From an uncultured Clostridium sp. (GTDB lineage: Bacteria; Bacillota; Clostridia; Clostridiales; Clostridiaceae): 63,510 nt of DNA. The stretch covers positions 1 to 63,510 of the forward strand of contig CAIFEX010000020.1 in the NCBI GenBank assembly GCA_903789665.1, in the 5' to 3' direction. Under the pieces are notes generated by a model, which had not been told where the DNA came from, did not search any database, and saw only the letters and a program-made list of their open reading frames with translations. A program made the position numbers and the translations under genes. This document shows positions 8,540 through 18,397 of the stretch, one piece after another; position 1 is the first letter of the stretch; each line of letters begins with the position of its first letter.

Positions 8540-9559
8540 ATGGGATTTTTTGGAATGACCAGAGATATGGGAATTGACTTAGGGACAGCTAATACGCTGA
8601 TATATGTTAAAGGGAAGGGAATAGTGCTTAGGGAACCTTCTGTAGTGGCTATAAATATAAACAGCAATGTTAAAAAGGTGATGGCAATAGGTAACGAGGC
8701 CAAAGATATGATAGGAAGAACACCTGGGAATATAGTTGCTGTCAGGCCGCTTAAAGATGGAGTTATTGCTGATTTTGACGTAACTCATACTATGCTTAGG
8801 AAATTTATAGAAAAGGTAAGTCCTAAATCGGCATTCACAAGCCCTAGGATTTTTGTGTGTTTCCCTTCAGGTGTGACCGAAGTGGAGAGAAGGGCTATAG
8901 AGGAAGTTACAAAACATGCAGGTGCAAGAGACGTACTTCTCATGGAAGAACCTATGGCAGCTGCTATTGGGGCTGGTTTGCCTGTAAATGAGCCAACCGG
9001 AAGCATGATTGTGGATATAGGAGGTGGCACCACGGAGGTTGCAATAATATCTCTTGGAGGAATTGTGACAAGCAAATCTTTAAGAATTGCAGGAGATGAA
9101 TTGGATCAAGCCATAATAAGCTACATAAAAAAGGAATACAATCTTATGATAGGGGAAAGAACGGCGGAAAATATAAAGATTGAATTGGGTTCGGCCTTTG
9201 AAATGGATGAAGAGGATAAATCCATGGAGATAAGGGGAAGAGATCTGATCTCGGGATTACCTAAAGTTATAAATATAACTGAGAGTGAAGTTAGAGAATC
9301 TTTGAAAGAGCCTATATCGGCTATAATCGAAGCTATAAAGACCACACTTGAGAAAACACCTCCGGAACTTGCATCAGATATAATGGACAAAGGAATCATG
9401 CTGGCGGGGGGAGGAGCTATGCTTAAAGGACTGGATTTGTTGATAAATCAGGAAACCCACATGCCTGTTCATATAGCTGAAGCACCCCTTGACTGTGTTG
9501 CACTTGGTGCGGGGAAAGCCCTAGATACTATTGATAAAATAGTAGCTAGTAGAAAATAG
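8540..9559 (+). CDS. mreB: Rod-shape determining protein MreB
   Basis: Bacterial actin that forms membrane-associated filaments and guides the elongation machinery. Actin-fold motifs are clear: [22 protein letters not shown] at the N-terminus (phosphate 1), [19 protein letters not shown] (phosphate 2) and [15 protein letters not shown] (adenosine). AAAGGAG precedes ATG 8540. It heads mreBCD and is followed 9 bases later by mreC. Confidence 0.97.
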   Translation: MGFFGMTRDMGIDLGTANTLIYVKGKGIVLREPSVVAININSNVKKVMAIGNEAKDMIGRTPGNIVAVRPLKDGVIADFDVTHTMLRKFIEKVSPKSAFTSPRIFVCFPSGVTEVERRAIEEVTKHAGARDVLLMEEPMAAAIGAGLPVNEPTGSMIVDIGGGTTEVAIISLGGIVTSKSLRIAGDELDQAIISYIKKEYNLMIGERTAENIKIELGSAFEMDEEDKSMEIRGRDLISGLPKVINITESEVRESLKEPISAIIEAIKTTLEKTPPELASDIMDKGIMLAGGGAMLKGLDLLINQETHMPVHIAEAPLDCVALGAGKALDTIDKIVASRK

Positions 9560-9568
9560 TGATAAGCC

Positions 9569-10429
9569 ATGAAATTTTTAAAAAATAAGTTGATAGTAAC
9601 TATAATAATACTTTCAATTATATTTTTGATTCTAATTCCTTTTAGTATCAGGGGCGGCGGCAAATCAGTCTTAAGAAATGGTATAGGTGTTACTTTTAAC
9701 CCAATTCAAAAGGGTTTGTATGGTTTTAACAATGGGATAAAAAACTGCATAAGTTTTATTATAAATTTTTCTGAGGTAAAGGATGAAAATTTGACACTGA
9801 AAAAGGAAAATAGTTTATTGAAGAATAAGCTAGTAGAATATAATTCTTTAAAAAATGAAAACTCGCAGCTCAGGAAAGAACTTAATTTTAAAAAGCAGAG
9901 GGCAGAATATAGTTATATAGGTTGTGACATAATAGGCAAAAGTGCTGATGGGATTCTGGATGAATTTGCAATAAATAAGGGAAGTGCGGACGGAATAGGC
10001 AAGCAGATGGTTGCTGTTACTGCAGACGGCCTTGTGGGTCAAGTCATCCATGTGGAGAAGAACTGGTCCATAATTCAATGCCTGACTAATGAAAATCTGG
10101 CAGTGGGAGGCACAGTTGCAGGCTCATCAGCCTCAAGTGGGGCAACTAACAGTGGTATTGTGAAGGGATATAAGGACAGTGAGAATAAATATCTGGCCAA
10201 ACTTTATTATCTTCCCCCGGAATCCACCATTAAGAAAGGCGATCAAATCTTAACTTCGGGAATTGACAATTCATATCCCCAGGGAATAAGAATTGGTTCT
10301 GTAATAAGTGTAGAAGATGATAAGGGAGAGGTAATGAAAAATGCTGTGATAAAACCTTATGTAAATTTTGATAAAATTCAGGAACTGCTCATAGTGGTTC
10401 CCAAAAATAAAGTGGATATTAAATACTAG
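9569..10429 (+). CDS. mreC: Cell-shape protein MreC
   Basis: One N-terminal transmembrane segment (about residues 8-26), a coiled coil (about 65-105, ENLTLKKENSLLKNKLVEYN) and an extracytoplasmic beta domain with GLVGQVIHVEKNW and the typical end (GDQILTSGIDNSYPQGIRIG). MreC connects MreB to the PBP2/RodA synthases outside the membrane. The length (286) is normal. Confidence 0.95.
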   Translation: MKFLKNKLIVTIIILSIIFLILIPFSIRGGGKSVLRNGIGVTFNPIQKGLYGFNNGIKNCISFIINFSEVKDENLTLKKENSLLKNKLVEYNSLKNENSQLRKELNFKKQRAEYSYIGCDIIGKSADGILDEFAINKGSADGIGKQMVAVTADGLVGQVIHVEKNWSIIQCLTNENLAVGGTVAGSSASSGATNSGIVKGYKDSENKYLAKLYYLPPESTIKKGDQILTSGIDNSYPQGIRIGSVISVEDDKGEVMKNAVIKPYVNFDKIQELLIVVPKNKVDIKY

Positions 10430-10440
10430 GGTGGTAAAAG

Positions 10441-10932
10441 ATGAAAAAAATATTAGTTCTTACTCTCTTGTCAATTGTATTATTTATCTTGGATAATGTG
10501 TTGATGCCTTTTTTTGCTATAAGAACATTTTATCCAAGTTTGCTGTCAATTTTTATAATCTGCTATTCCATTGTAAATGGAAAATGGGAAGGATTGTGGC
10601 TGGGAGTATTTGCGGGAATACTTCAGGATGTATATTTTTCCCAGGGATTTGGAATAAATTCTTTTACCAATATGATAGTTTGTATCATGGCGGGAGTTGT
10701 AGGAAACAGCATAATCAAAGAAAAAAGACTTATTCCCGTTATCTCCTGCTTTTTATTGATTCTGTTTAAGGGAATTTTAGTATGGAGTATCCTCTACTTG
10801 GGTGGAGTGTATGTAAATATGATAAATGTGTTTTTCTCTGCTTTTTATGATATGATTTTGTGTATCTTTATGTATAAACCGGTTTATAATTTCTGCAGGA
10901 AAGATTATATGCAGGTTAAATGGAAATTCTAA
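10441..10932 (+). CDS. mreD: Cell-shape membrane protein MreD
   Basis: 163 residues with about five hydrophobic helices and the family features GLWLGVFAGILQDVYFSQGFGIN. MreD is the third member of the elongasome scaffold. GGGTGG precedes ATG 10441, 11 bases after mreC. Confidence 0.92.
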   Translation: MKKILVLTLLSIVLFILDNVLMPFFAIRTFYPSLLSIFIICYSIVNGKWEGLWLGVFAGILQDVYFSQGFGINSFTNMIVCIMAGVVGNSIIKEKRLIPVISCFLLILFKGILVWSILYLGGVYVNMINVFFSAFYDMILCIFMYKPVYNFCRKDYMQVKWKF

Positions 10933-10968
10933 GGGGAGAAAAATTTATAAAAGTGGAGGTGGTACCTT

Positions 10969-13632
10969 GTGAGAGAAAAAAGGTATTCCAATGTTACAAG
11001 ATACACTGCGCTTGTAGTAATTATGTTGGTTGTTTTTGCTGTTATTATTGGAAGACTTTTCTTTCTTCAAGTTGTAAAGGGCCAGGATTATAAGGAACAG
11101 TCCAATAATAAATCCATAAGAGAAATTCCGGATATAGCTCCAAGAGGGAAGATCCTGGACAACAAAGGAAGGATTTTGGCTACCAGCAGCCAGGGATATA
11201 TGTTGGTGTATAACCAGGCGGATGAGAGTGATAAAGTTTTTTTCCCTACCATGAGTAGAGTATTTAAAATATTGGATGACAGCGGCGAAAGTCAGCAGGA
11301 TGATTTCGAACTCAAGATAAATCCATTTAGATTTGAATTCAAGAGTGACGATGAAAAAACCAGGACAAATCTTGAAATTAAGTTTAAAAGGGACAGAGGA
11401 TTGAATGAACCTATAGAAAAGAAAATCAAAAGTGAAAACAAGAATATTTCTGACGACGAGTTAAAAAGTATGGTTAACAAAGAACTTTTAAAGATATCTC
11501 CAAAAGATACTTTTAAAAAGCTTGTAAAACAGTACAATATAAGCACTGCCTATTCTCTGAATCAGCAGAGAAGATTTATGATTGTCAAGGATGCCCTGAA
11601 GATGCAGAGCTTTTCCGGGTATAAACCTGTGACTGTAGCCAGCAACATAAAAAAGGACACTGCTTTTAAATTTTTGCAGATGTTGAATGAACTTCCGGGA
11701 ATAGATGTAACTACGCAGCCTATAAGATCCTATCCCAATGGTGATTTGGGTTCTAATTTTATAGGGTATATATCGAAAATATCCTCCAACTATGAAAAAT
11801 ATACGGAAAAAGGATATGATGTAAATAGTGATTATGTAGGTCAGGCGGGCATCGAAGGAGCTTTTGAAGATAGACTTAAGGGTTCAAAAGGTGGAAGAAT
11901 AGTAAAACTCAATAAAAACGGAAGAATAACTGAAGAACTTGGCAAGAGGGAACCTTATCCGGGTCAAACAGTACAGCTTACAGTAAACAAGGATGTTCAG
12001 AAAGCTGCTGAGACTTCACTTGAAAATACCCTGTCGGATCTCAAATCCAATCCCAATCAGATGACAGGTTCCAATACTGCAAATGCTACGAGAGGTACTG
12101 CAGTGGTGATTGATGTCAATACGGGAAGTATAGTTGCAATGGCACAGGTGCCCAGGTATGATCCAAATTCTTTTGCAGTTCCGGGCAAACTTAGTTCGGA
12201 GATGTACAATCAGTATTTTAACCCTGATTTAGAGCAGTTTGGAAAAAATTATATTGAATCACGTGGAATTACGGCTAATTACCCGGGAGAAAGTGAAAAT
12301 GAAGTGCTGGATACTCTTTTCCCGATAGATAAGAGCATAAAAAACAACAGCACTATAAGAAAAGATGTCTATGATATATATCCGAAGCCTTTTTATAACT
12401 ATGCTACACAGTCACTTGTACCTCCAGGTTCAACTTTTAAGCCCATGACGGCCATTGCAGCACTTGAAAGTGGAACCATAACTCCAGCTTTTACTGTAAA
12501 TGACCAGGGCTTTTTTGATCAGGGCGGTAAAATTGTACAGTTTAAGACAGATGGACCACAGGGAGTTGTAAATCTTATAACTGCCATACAAAAATCCAGC
12601 AACCCCTACTTCATGACAGTGGGGAAAAAACTCAGGGATGCTTTTGGAGATGATATCCTGGCTAAGTATGCATGGAAATTTGGACTTGGTGCAAACCCGA
12701 AGAGCAGTGTTAAACCGGCTACGGGAATAGAGATACCGGAAAAGTACGGACAGGTGTATAATACTGCTTCAAATAGAAATGTCTATGCAGACACTTATCT
12801 TTGGAAAACCATGTCAATACTTAAAAACGGTCAGGATGATTTTGGACACAAGGTAGTTACCGTGGATTTATATGACAGAAATGACGATTCCAATCAAACT
12901 ACTGCGACCAAGAACAATATCAAGACACTGATAAGGAATTCTATAAAAGATGGGACCAGTTCCTTTGACAGGTCGGAATATAAAAAATTGTTTTCAGAAC
13001 TTGCAGTTGAAGATCCCAATAATAAAAAAGATGTCAGTGACAGTCAGATGGACAATCTGATAAATGTGATATACAGTATAACTATTTCAGATGCCCATGC
13101 ACAGTTGAAGGTACCTGCCAATATAGAAAATGCCGCTATAGGTCAGGGGTTAAACCAATTTACACCTCTTCAGATAGCAAATTATGTTGCAACTCTTGCC
13201 AATGGCGGTACCAGATATAAATTGCATCTTGTAAAGCAGTACCTGGATCCAAATGGAAAAGTTATTGAAAAGGTCAATCCGGAAGTTATACAGAAAACCG
13301 GCATAAGCCAGGATAATTTACAGGCAGTTAAAGCCGGAATGAGCGCTGTTAATGAAAGAGGTACGGCAGCAAAAGTATTTGCAGGATTTCCAATAGGTAC
13401 TGCAGGTAAAACCGGTACTGCCCAGAGTTTGGGAAATCAAGAACAGGTGGGAAGAACCGATTATGCTGAATATATTGGCTTTGCCCCAAGTGACAAACCT
13501 CAGATAGCTGTGGCCGTGGTTCTGTTTGATGGTGGACAGGGTGGAAAAGGAGCAGCTACTGTGGCGAGAGATATTTATTCTGCATATTTTACTTCAAATG
13601 GTACTCTTACCGGACAGAACAGCAATAAATAA
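10969..13632 (+). CDS. mrdA: Penicillin-binding protein 2, elongasome transpeptidase
   Basis: Cross-links lateral-wall peptidoglycan together with RodA. After an N-terminal transmembrane anchor (about residues 12-32) comes a dimerisation domain (APRGKILDNKGRILA) and a penicillin-binding domain with the catalytic SxxK (S488-TFK491), SSN (near 544) and KTGTAQ (K814). At 887 residues it is longer than enterobacterial PBP2 (about 630); extra charged segments occur at about 105-190 and between the SSN and KTG motifs, a common clostridial trait. The GTG start at 10969 follows GGAGGTGG. A strong terminator follows. Confidence 0.93.
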   Translation: MREKRYSNVTRYTALVVIMLVVFAVIIGRLFFLQVVKGQDYKEQSNNKSIREIPDIAPRGKILDNKGRILATSSQGYMLVYNQADESDKVFFPTMSRVFKILDDSGESQQDDFELKINPFRFEFKSDDEKTRTNLEIKFKRDRGLNEPIEKKIKSENKNISDDELKSMVNKELLKISPKDTFKKLVKQYNISTAYSLNQQRRFMIVKDALKMQSFSGYKPVTVASNIKKDTAFKFLQMLNELPGIDVTTQPIRSYPNGDLGSNFIGYISKISSNYEKYTEKGYDVNSDYVGQAGIEGAFEDRLKGSKGGRIVKLNKNGRITEELGKREPYPGQTVQLTVNKDVQKAAETSLENTLSDLKSNPNQMTGSNTANATRGTAVVIDVNTGSIVAMAQVPRYDPNSFAVPGKLSSEMYNQYFNPDLEQFGKNYIESRGITANYPGESENEVLDTLFPIDKSIKNNSTIRKDVYDIYPKPFYNYATQSLVPPGSTFKPMTAIAALESGTITPAFTVNDQGFFDQGGKIVQFKTDGPQGVVNLITAIQKSSNPYFMTVGKKLRDAFGDDILAKYAWKFGLGANPKSSVKPATGIEIPEKYGQVYNTASNRNVYADTYLWKTMSILKNGQDDFGHKVVTVDLYDRNDDSNQTTATKNNIKTLIRNSIKDGTSSFDRSEYKKLFSELAVEDPNNKKDVSDSQMDNLINVIYSITISDAHAQLKVPANIENAAIGQGLNQFTPLQIANYVATLANGGTRYKLHLVKQYLDPNGKVIEKVNPEVIQKTGISQDNLQAVKAGMSAVNERGTAAKVFAGFPIGTAGKTGTAQSLGNQEQVGRTDYAEYIGFAPSDKPQIAVAVVLFDGGQGGKGAATVARDIYSAYFTSNGTLTGQNSNK

Positions 13633-13639
13633 AAATAAC

Positions 13640-13670
13640 TTGCGAATAGCTTAGTCTATTCGCAAATTTT
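13640..13670 (+). terminator. Intrinsic terminator after mrdA
   Basis: TTGCGAATAG (13640-13649) pairs perfectly with CTATTCGCAA (13656-13665) over a 6-nt loop and is followed by ATTTT. Confidence 0.85.
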
Positions 13671-13746
13671 ATGTCATAATATAGTTTGAGAAGGAATTAT
13701 ATAGAAGGTATTGAATTATTATTATATGTGACTTGTGGAGGCTGAT

Positions 13747-14379
13747 ATGATAGATAATAGTATAATGGTTAAGGGCAATAGAGATGGGATAAATGTAATT
13801 ATAAATATGAATAGATTTAAAGATTTTGAGGAGATGCTCGAATACTTAATTAAAAGACTTTCCGTGGGAAGCATGTTTTATAGAGGATGCACTATCAAGA
13901 TAACCACGGAATTAAAATACATAAATCAGAGGCAATTTGCCAAACTCAAAGATGTATTATTTGAAAAATTTTTAATAAAAGATTGTATATTTGAGGACAG
14001 CAATGAAAAACCAAACAAAATATTTTCGGGAATTTATGAGGGAAGGACCAAATTCTTGAGAAGGACCGTAAGAAGTGGACAAGTTATAGATTACTCGGGA
14101 AATATAGTTATAATTGGAGATGTAAATGCTGGCTCGGAAATATATGCAGGGGGAAACATAATAGTCTTTGGTTCACTTAGAGGTTATGTTCATGCCGGAT
14201 TTGGCGGCAATTCCAAAGCCATAGTTGCATCGATTTGCCTTCAGCCGGAAATGCTCCAGATTTCAAATATAGTTACCAGGTCCCCTGAGGATAATGTTAG
14301 ACCTGAATATCCCGAAGTAGCTAGGATAAAAGGGAATACAATCATAGTAGAACCTTATCTCCCCAATAAATATGTTTGA
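13747..14379 (+). CDS. minC: Septum site-determining protein MinC
   Basis: Inhibits FtsZ assembly away from midcell when recruited by MinD. The C-terminal beta-helix domain is plain (about residues 100-200: [35 protein letters not shown]). 210 residues from ATG 13747, which has GGAG at 13737-13740 at good spacing; an in-frame GTG at 13735 overlaps that site and is unlikely to be the start. Unusually, a transporter gene separates it from minD. Confidence 0.93.
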   Translation: MIDNSIMVKGNRDGINVIINMNRFKDFEEMLEYLIKRLSVGSMFYRGCTIKITTELKYINQRQFAKLKDVLFEKFLIKDCIFEDSNEKPNKIFSGIYEGRTKFLRRTVRSGQVIDYSGNIVIIGDVNAGSEIYAGGNIIVFGSLRGYVHAGFGGNSKAIVASICLQPEMLQISNIVTRSPEDNVRPEYPEVARIKGNTIIVEPYLPNKYV

Positions 14380-14406
14380 ATTTGATGCTATTAGGGAGAG
14401 GATAGA

Positions 14407-15342
14407 ATGGTAATTTTAAATGCATTGGAAAGTGTATTGAGTATAGTTATAATGGTTTCAACAGGCTATTTTTTATGTTATAAAAAATGGCTGGGTCAGG
14501 ATTCTTCAAAGGCTTTTTCAAAATTGGTCTGCAATTTGGCTATTCCATGCCTTATGATATCCCAGTTTGAAGAAAATTTTAATAAAGACAAATTGATTAG
14601 TATGGCGAGAGGGCTGTATATTCCCTTTGCATCCATGGCAATTTGTTATGTAATTGCCGTGGTGATTTCTAAAATTATAAAAGTTAAAAAAGGGAGGATT
14701 GGCACTTTCAGATCCATGTTTTTTGTATCAAATTCGATATTTATCGGCCTGCCTGTGAATATGGCTTTATTCGGTACAAAGAGTATACCGGATGTACTGC
14801 TGTATTATATAGCAAATACTTCATTTTTTTGGACTCTTGGCGCTTATGAAATAAGCAGGGACGGCCAGGGAGATACTGCCAGAATATTCTCATTTGATAC
14901 ATTGAAGAGGATTATCTCACCGCCGCTTATAGGCTTTGTACTGGCATCCGCATTGGTGCTGTTAAATGTTCATGTTCCCAAATTCCTTCTGGATACGTGC
15001 AGATATTTTGGAAATTTAACTACTCCCCTAGCCATGATATTTATAGGAATAACAATTTATTTTGTAAACTTTAAAGAGTTGGAGTTTGGAAAAGATGTAT
15101 TGGCAATACTCTTGGGAAGATTTTTTGTCTGTCCGGTAATCATGCTTTTGTTATGCCGCGGTTCTGTTCCAACACTTATGAAAAATGTATTTGTAATCCA
15201 GGCTGCCATGCCTGTTATGACAAATACGGCTATAGTTTCAAGAAATTATAATGCAGATTACAAATATGCTACAGTAAATACAGTTGTGACAACTATTGCC
15301 AGCCTGGCGGCTATTCCAATTTATATGTTGATACTGAGTTAA
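14407..15342 (+). CDS. AEC family transporter
   Basis: 311 residues with about ten hydrophobic segments; the N-terminal half (VSTGYFLCYKKWLGQDSSKA, then NLAIPCLMISQFEENF) and the C-terminal PVMTNTAIVSRNYNAD match the auxin-efflux-carrier family of malate/malonate or amino-acid permeases. The substrate cannot be told. It lies 27 bases after minC in the same direction, inside what is usually a contiguous min operon, and is followed by a 217-base gap containing a likely promoter before minD. It may be a later insertion. Confidence 0.85.
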   Translation: MVILNALESVLSIVIMVSTGYFLCYKKWLGQDSSKAFSKLVCNLAIPCLMISQFEENFNKDKLISMARGLYIPFASMAICYVIAVVISKIIKVKKGRIGTFRSMFFVSNSIFIGLPVNMALFGTKSIPDVLLYYIANTSFFWTLGAYEISRDGQGDTARIFSFDTLKRIISPPLIGFVLASALVLLNVHVPKFLLDTCRYFGNLTTPLAMIFIGITIYFVNFKELEFGKDVLAILLGRFFVCPVIMLLLCRGSVPTLMKNVFVIQAAMPVMTNTAIVSRNYNADYKYATVNTVVTTIASLAAIPIYMLILS

Positions 15343-15495
15343 ACTGGCATTCATTGGAATATGAAAGTTTTTTAATATTATGGATTATTTTTATTACATT
15401 TAGTATAATGTGTTGTAGATGGTTTTTTGTTCAAGACTTAGAATATTGAGAATAATTGATAATAGATAAAAATAAAAAATATAAGAGAGAAAGAA

Positions 15496-15562
15496 GAGGT
15501 GAAAAGGCCTGATTATTGGATAGCAGATTTGTCTAATGTTTGAAAATCAGGCAGCATATATG
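15496..15562 (+). promoter_or_regulatory. Structured minD translation-initiation region
   Basis: A good Shine-Dalgarno (GAGGTG, 15496-15501) lies 58 bases before the family-consistent start ATG 15560. Between them GCCTGATT (15507-15514) pairs with AATCAGGC (15545-15552), and an inner stem TTGGATA/TGTCTAA is possible. Folding would bring the Shine-Dalgarno to an effective distance of about 12 bases from ATG 15560 and bury the alternative ATG 15536. This is inference from base pairing only. Confidence 0.35.
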
Positions 15563-16357
15563 GGAGAAACAATTGTAGTAACATCAGGCAAAGGTGGTGT
15601 AGGAAAAACTACTACTACGGCTAATATAGGTACAGGACTTGCTCTCTTGGGGAAAAATGTTGTGGTGGTTGATGGAGATACAGGGCTCAGAAATTTGGAC
15701 GTGCTCATGGGTCTTGAAAATAGAATTGTATTTACACTGTTGGATGTGGTTGAAAACAAATGTAAGTTAAAGCAGGCCCTTATAAGGGACAAAAGACTGA
15801 CAAACCTTTATCTCATGCCTACGGCACAGACGAGAGATAAAGATGATGTGAGTTCCGATCAGATGATGAATTTAATTCATGAACTGAAAAAGGAATATGA
15901 CTACGTCATAATAGATTGTCCTGCAGGAATCGAACATGGTTTTGAAAATGCCGTAGTAGGTGCGGATAGGGCACTTATTGTAGTGAATCCAGAGGTAACT
16001 TCTGTCAGAGATTCCGACAGAGTCATAGGAAAACTTGATTCTAAGGGATTGGAGGATCACCAGCTTATAATAAATAGACTGAATTATAAGATGACAAAAA
16101 GTGGGGATATGCTGGATGTAAATGATATATTGGATAGCTTGGCTATAAAACTTGTGGGAGTAGTGCCAGACGATAAAAATATAACAATTTCCACCAACAG
16201 AGGAGAGCCGATAGTATTAAATGATAAAACTGTATCAGGACAGGCTTTTAGGAACATATCCCGAAGAATTACAGGAGAGAAAATACCCATAATGGATTTA
16301 AGTGCTGGACAGGAAGGATTTTTCTCATCTATAAAAAAATTATTTGGCATTAAATAG
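15560..16357 (+). CDS. minD: Septum site-determining ATPase MinD
   Basis: ParA/MRP-type ATPase with a deviant Walker A (GKGGVGKTTTTANIG), VVDGDTGLRNLDVLMGLE and DYVIIDCPAGIEHGF; the C-terminal amphipathic helix (EGFFSSIKKLFGIK) binds membrane. It recruits MinC and is cycled by MinE. ATG 15560 gives the usual MGETIVVTSGKGG start (265 residues). ATG 15536 would add eight residues and is in frame, but neither has a Shine-Dalgarno at normal linear spacing. minE follows by 12 bases. Confidence 0.94.
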   Translation: MGETIVVTSGKGGVGKTTTTANIGTGLALLGKNVVVVDGDTGLRNLDVLMGLENRIVFTLLDVVENKCKLKQALIRDKRLTNLYLMPTAQTRDKDDVSSDQMMNLIHELKKEYDYVIIDCPAGIEHGFENAVVGADRALIVVNPEVTSVRDSDRVIGKLDSKGLEDHQLIINRLNYKMTKSGDMLDVNDILDSLAIKLVGVVPDDKNITISTNRGEPIVLNDKTVSGQAFRNISRRITGEKIPIMDLSAGQEGFFSSIKKLFGIK

Positions 16358-16369
16358 GGAGGTAAGATA

Positions 16370-16636
16370 ATGGACTTGTTTAAGATATTCTCCAGGTCAT
16401 CTTCTAAAGATGTAGCCAAGGAAAGGTTGAGATTGATATTAATACATGATAGATGCTGTGTTTCTAAAGATGTACTTGAAAATATAAAAGAAGATATATT
16501 GAAAGTACTCTCGAAATATATGGAAATAGATTGTTCAGAAATAGATGTGAAAATGACAACTCCTGAAAAAGTAAATGGAGATTCAGCTGCGTTAGTGGCT
16601 AGTATACCTATAAAAAAAGTTAAAAACAACAGGTAA
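16370..16636 (+). CDS. minE: Cell division topological specificity factor MinE
   Basis: 88 residues; the N-terminal amphipathic and MinD-binding region includes SSKDVAKERLRLILIHDR, the family signature, and the C-terminal topological domain follows. It stimulates the MinD ATPase and drives pole-to-pole oscillation. GGGAGG precedes ATG 16370. The MinCDE type, rather than DivIVA with MinJ, governs division-site placement here. Confidence 0.95.
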   Translation: MDLFKIFSRSSSKDVAKERLRLILIHDRCCVSKDVLENIKEDILKVLSKYMEIDCSEIDVKMTTPEKVNGDSAALVASIPIKKVKNNR

Positions 16637-16712
16637 CTGTTGATAATTTATTCATGGCTTTTTTATTTCCCTGTGGTATAATCATTATAGTTATATTGGA
16701 GGGGTATATGAA

Positions 16713-17834
16713 ATGCTTGAAAAATTCACTATAAGTAGAAGACTTTTAAAAGAATTTGATTTTCCTATAATTATTACTGTTATAATTATATGTTTGTTTG
16801 GCAGCTTAAATATCTACAGCGCATCCCATGTAAACAGCGGTTCCTATTATTTAAAGGCCCAGCTTGTGTGGATAGCTGTAGGACTTGCTTTGGTCTATTT
16901 GCTGCTTTTGATAGATTATGCTGCTATAAAAGATTACGCTGCCATAATTTATTGGTTTGGCGTATTTCTGCTTGTACTTAATTGTATCCCATTTTTTAAA
17001 TATACGGTAAACGGAGCATCTTCATGGATTAGAATTGGAAGTATTTCCATGCAGCCTTCTGAATTTGCCAAAGTCGGAATTATAGTAATGCTGGCTAAAC
17101 AGCTGGATGATATGGAAGGCAGGATTAACAATTTTAAAAATATTGCTAAACTCACAGTATATGCCCTCATTCCCATGGCACTCATTGTAAGTCAGCCTGA
17201 TATGGGGATGACTATGGTGTGTTTCTTTGCTGTTCTCGGGATGTATTTTATAGCAGGATTAAATTTCAAGGTAATATTGGGAGGATTTTTAGGAATTTTT
17301 ACTTTGGGAGCAATTGCATGGAACTCATCGCTTATAGAATATTATCAAAAGATGAGAATTATATCTCTGTTTAATCCTGAAAAATATCAGGCATCTTTTT
17401 CCCTTCAGGTTACACAGTCAAAAATAGGAATTGGTTCCGGAGGAATTTTAGGGAAGGGTTTCCTGAAGGGTACCCAGATTTCAGGAGGTTATGTTCCGGA
17501 ATCTCACACTGATTTTATATTTTCTGTAGTGGGGGAAGAATGGGGACTTATAGGGTGTCTGGTATTGATAATATTTTATATGATCATAGTGTACAGGGCT
17601 ATAAAAATAGCTAAAGAGTCCAAAGATATCTTTGGAACTATGGTGTGTGTAGGGATAATATCTACTATATTGTTCTCAATTTTTCAAAACATAGGCATGA
17701 CAGTTGGACTGCTGCCTATAACCGGTATTACTCTTCCCTTTATGAGTTACGGGGGTAGTTCTATCCTCTCGTCTTTTATAGAATTGTCCTTAATATTGAA
17801 TATAGGTATGAGGAGAAGAAAAATTAATTTTTAG
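16713..17834 (+). CDS. rodA: RodA/FtsW family peptidoglycan glycosyltransferase
   Basis: SEDS-family polymerase with ten hydrophobic segments. Family motifs are [27 protein letters not shown] and the C-terminal [10 protein letters not shown]. The position after mreBCD-PBP2-min and the length (373) indicate the elongation enzyme RodA rather than FtsW. GGAGG lies 13 bases before ATG 16713, and it is preceded by a 76-base gap after minE with a plausible -10 (GTATAAT at about 16676). mgsA follows by 14 bases. Confidence 0.92.
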   Translation: MLEKFTISRRLLKEFDFPIIITVIIICLFGSLNIYSASHVNSGSYYLKAQLVWIAVGLALVYLLLLIDYAAIKDYAAIIYWFGVFLLVLNCIPFFKYTVNGASSWIRIGSISMQPSEFAKVGIIVMLAKQLDDMEGRINNFKNIAKLTVYALIPMALIVSQPDMGMTMVCFFAVLGMYFIAGLNFKVILGGFLGIFTLGAIAWNSSLIEYYQKMRIISLFNPEKYQASFSLQVTQSKIGIGSGGILGKGFLKGTQISGGYVPESHTDFIFSVVGEEWGLIGCLVLIIFYMIIVYRAIKIAKESKDIFGTMVCVGIISTILFSIFQNIGMTVGLLPITGITLPFMSYGGSSILSSFIELSLILNIGMRRRKINF

Positions 17835-17848
17835 GGGGATATATTTAT

Positions 17849-18214
17849 ATGAAAATTGCTTTTATAGCACATGACAAGGAAAAAGATGATATTGTGGATT
17901 TTGTAAAGAGATATAAAGATGTATTTAAGGATCATGAGATTTTTGCTACAGGAACTACCGGGAAATTGATAAGCGATATGACAGGTATAAAGGTACATAG
18001 GTTTCTTTCGGGGCCAATGGGAGGAGATCAGCAGATAGGTTCAAAAGTAGCCCAGGGAGAAATGGATATGGTTATATTTCTAAGAGATCCTCTTACTGCC
18101 CAGCCCCATGAGCCGGACATTTCAGCACTGCTTAGAATTTGTGATGTACACTGTGTGCCATTGGCTACTAATCTCGGTTCAGCAGAGATATTTGCAAAGG
18201 CCCTGAGAAGGTAA
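17849..18214 (+). CDS. mgsA: Methylglyoxal synthase
   Basis: Converts dihydroxyacetone phosphate to methylglyoxal and phosphate. The 121 residues contain [10 protein letters not shown], the phosphate-binding [20 protein letters not shown], the catalytic [15 protein letters not shown] and the C-terminal [11 protein letters not shown]. The GGGGG ribosome-binding site and 14-base spacing place it in the rodA transcript. A weakly paired terminator follows. Confidence 0.96.
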   Translation: MKIAFIAHDKEKDDIVDFVKRYKDVFKDHEIFATGTTGKLISDMTGIKVHRFLSGPMGGDQQIGSKVAQGEMDMVIFLRDPLTAQPHEPDISALLRICDVHCVPLATNLGSAEIFAKALRR

Positions 18215-18240
18215 AATTAGTTTTTGATTTTATATTTGGT

Positions 18241-18288
18241 AAGATTTGATACTGAAACATTTTGATTTTAGTGTTGAATCTTTTTTAT
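18241..18288 (+). terminator. Terminator after mgsA
   Basis: Bases 18241-18257 (AAGATTTGATACTGAAA) pair with 18266-18282 through a 17-bp stem that uses a few G-U pairs, followed by TTTTATTTT. Confidence 0.75.
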
Positions 18289-18397
18289 TTTGCTGAAAAT
18301 GAAAAAATCAGGTTAATGACGGCAAAGTGCAGGTTAGGAATAATTGCAGTTATGTTTAAATATATATTAATATATACATTTCAAAGGGGGTTAAAAA

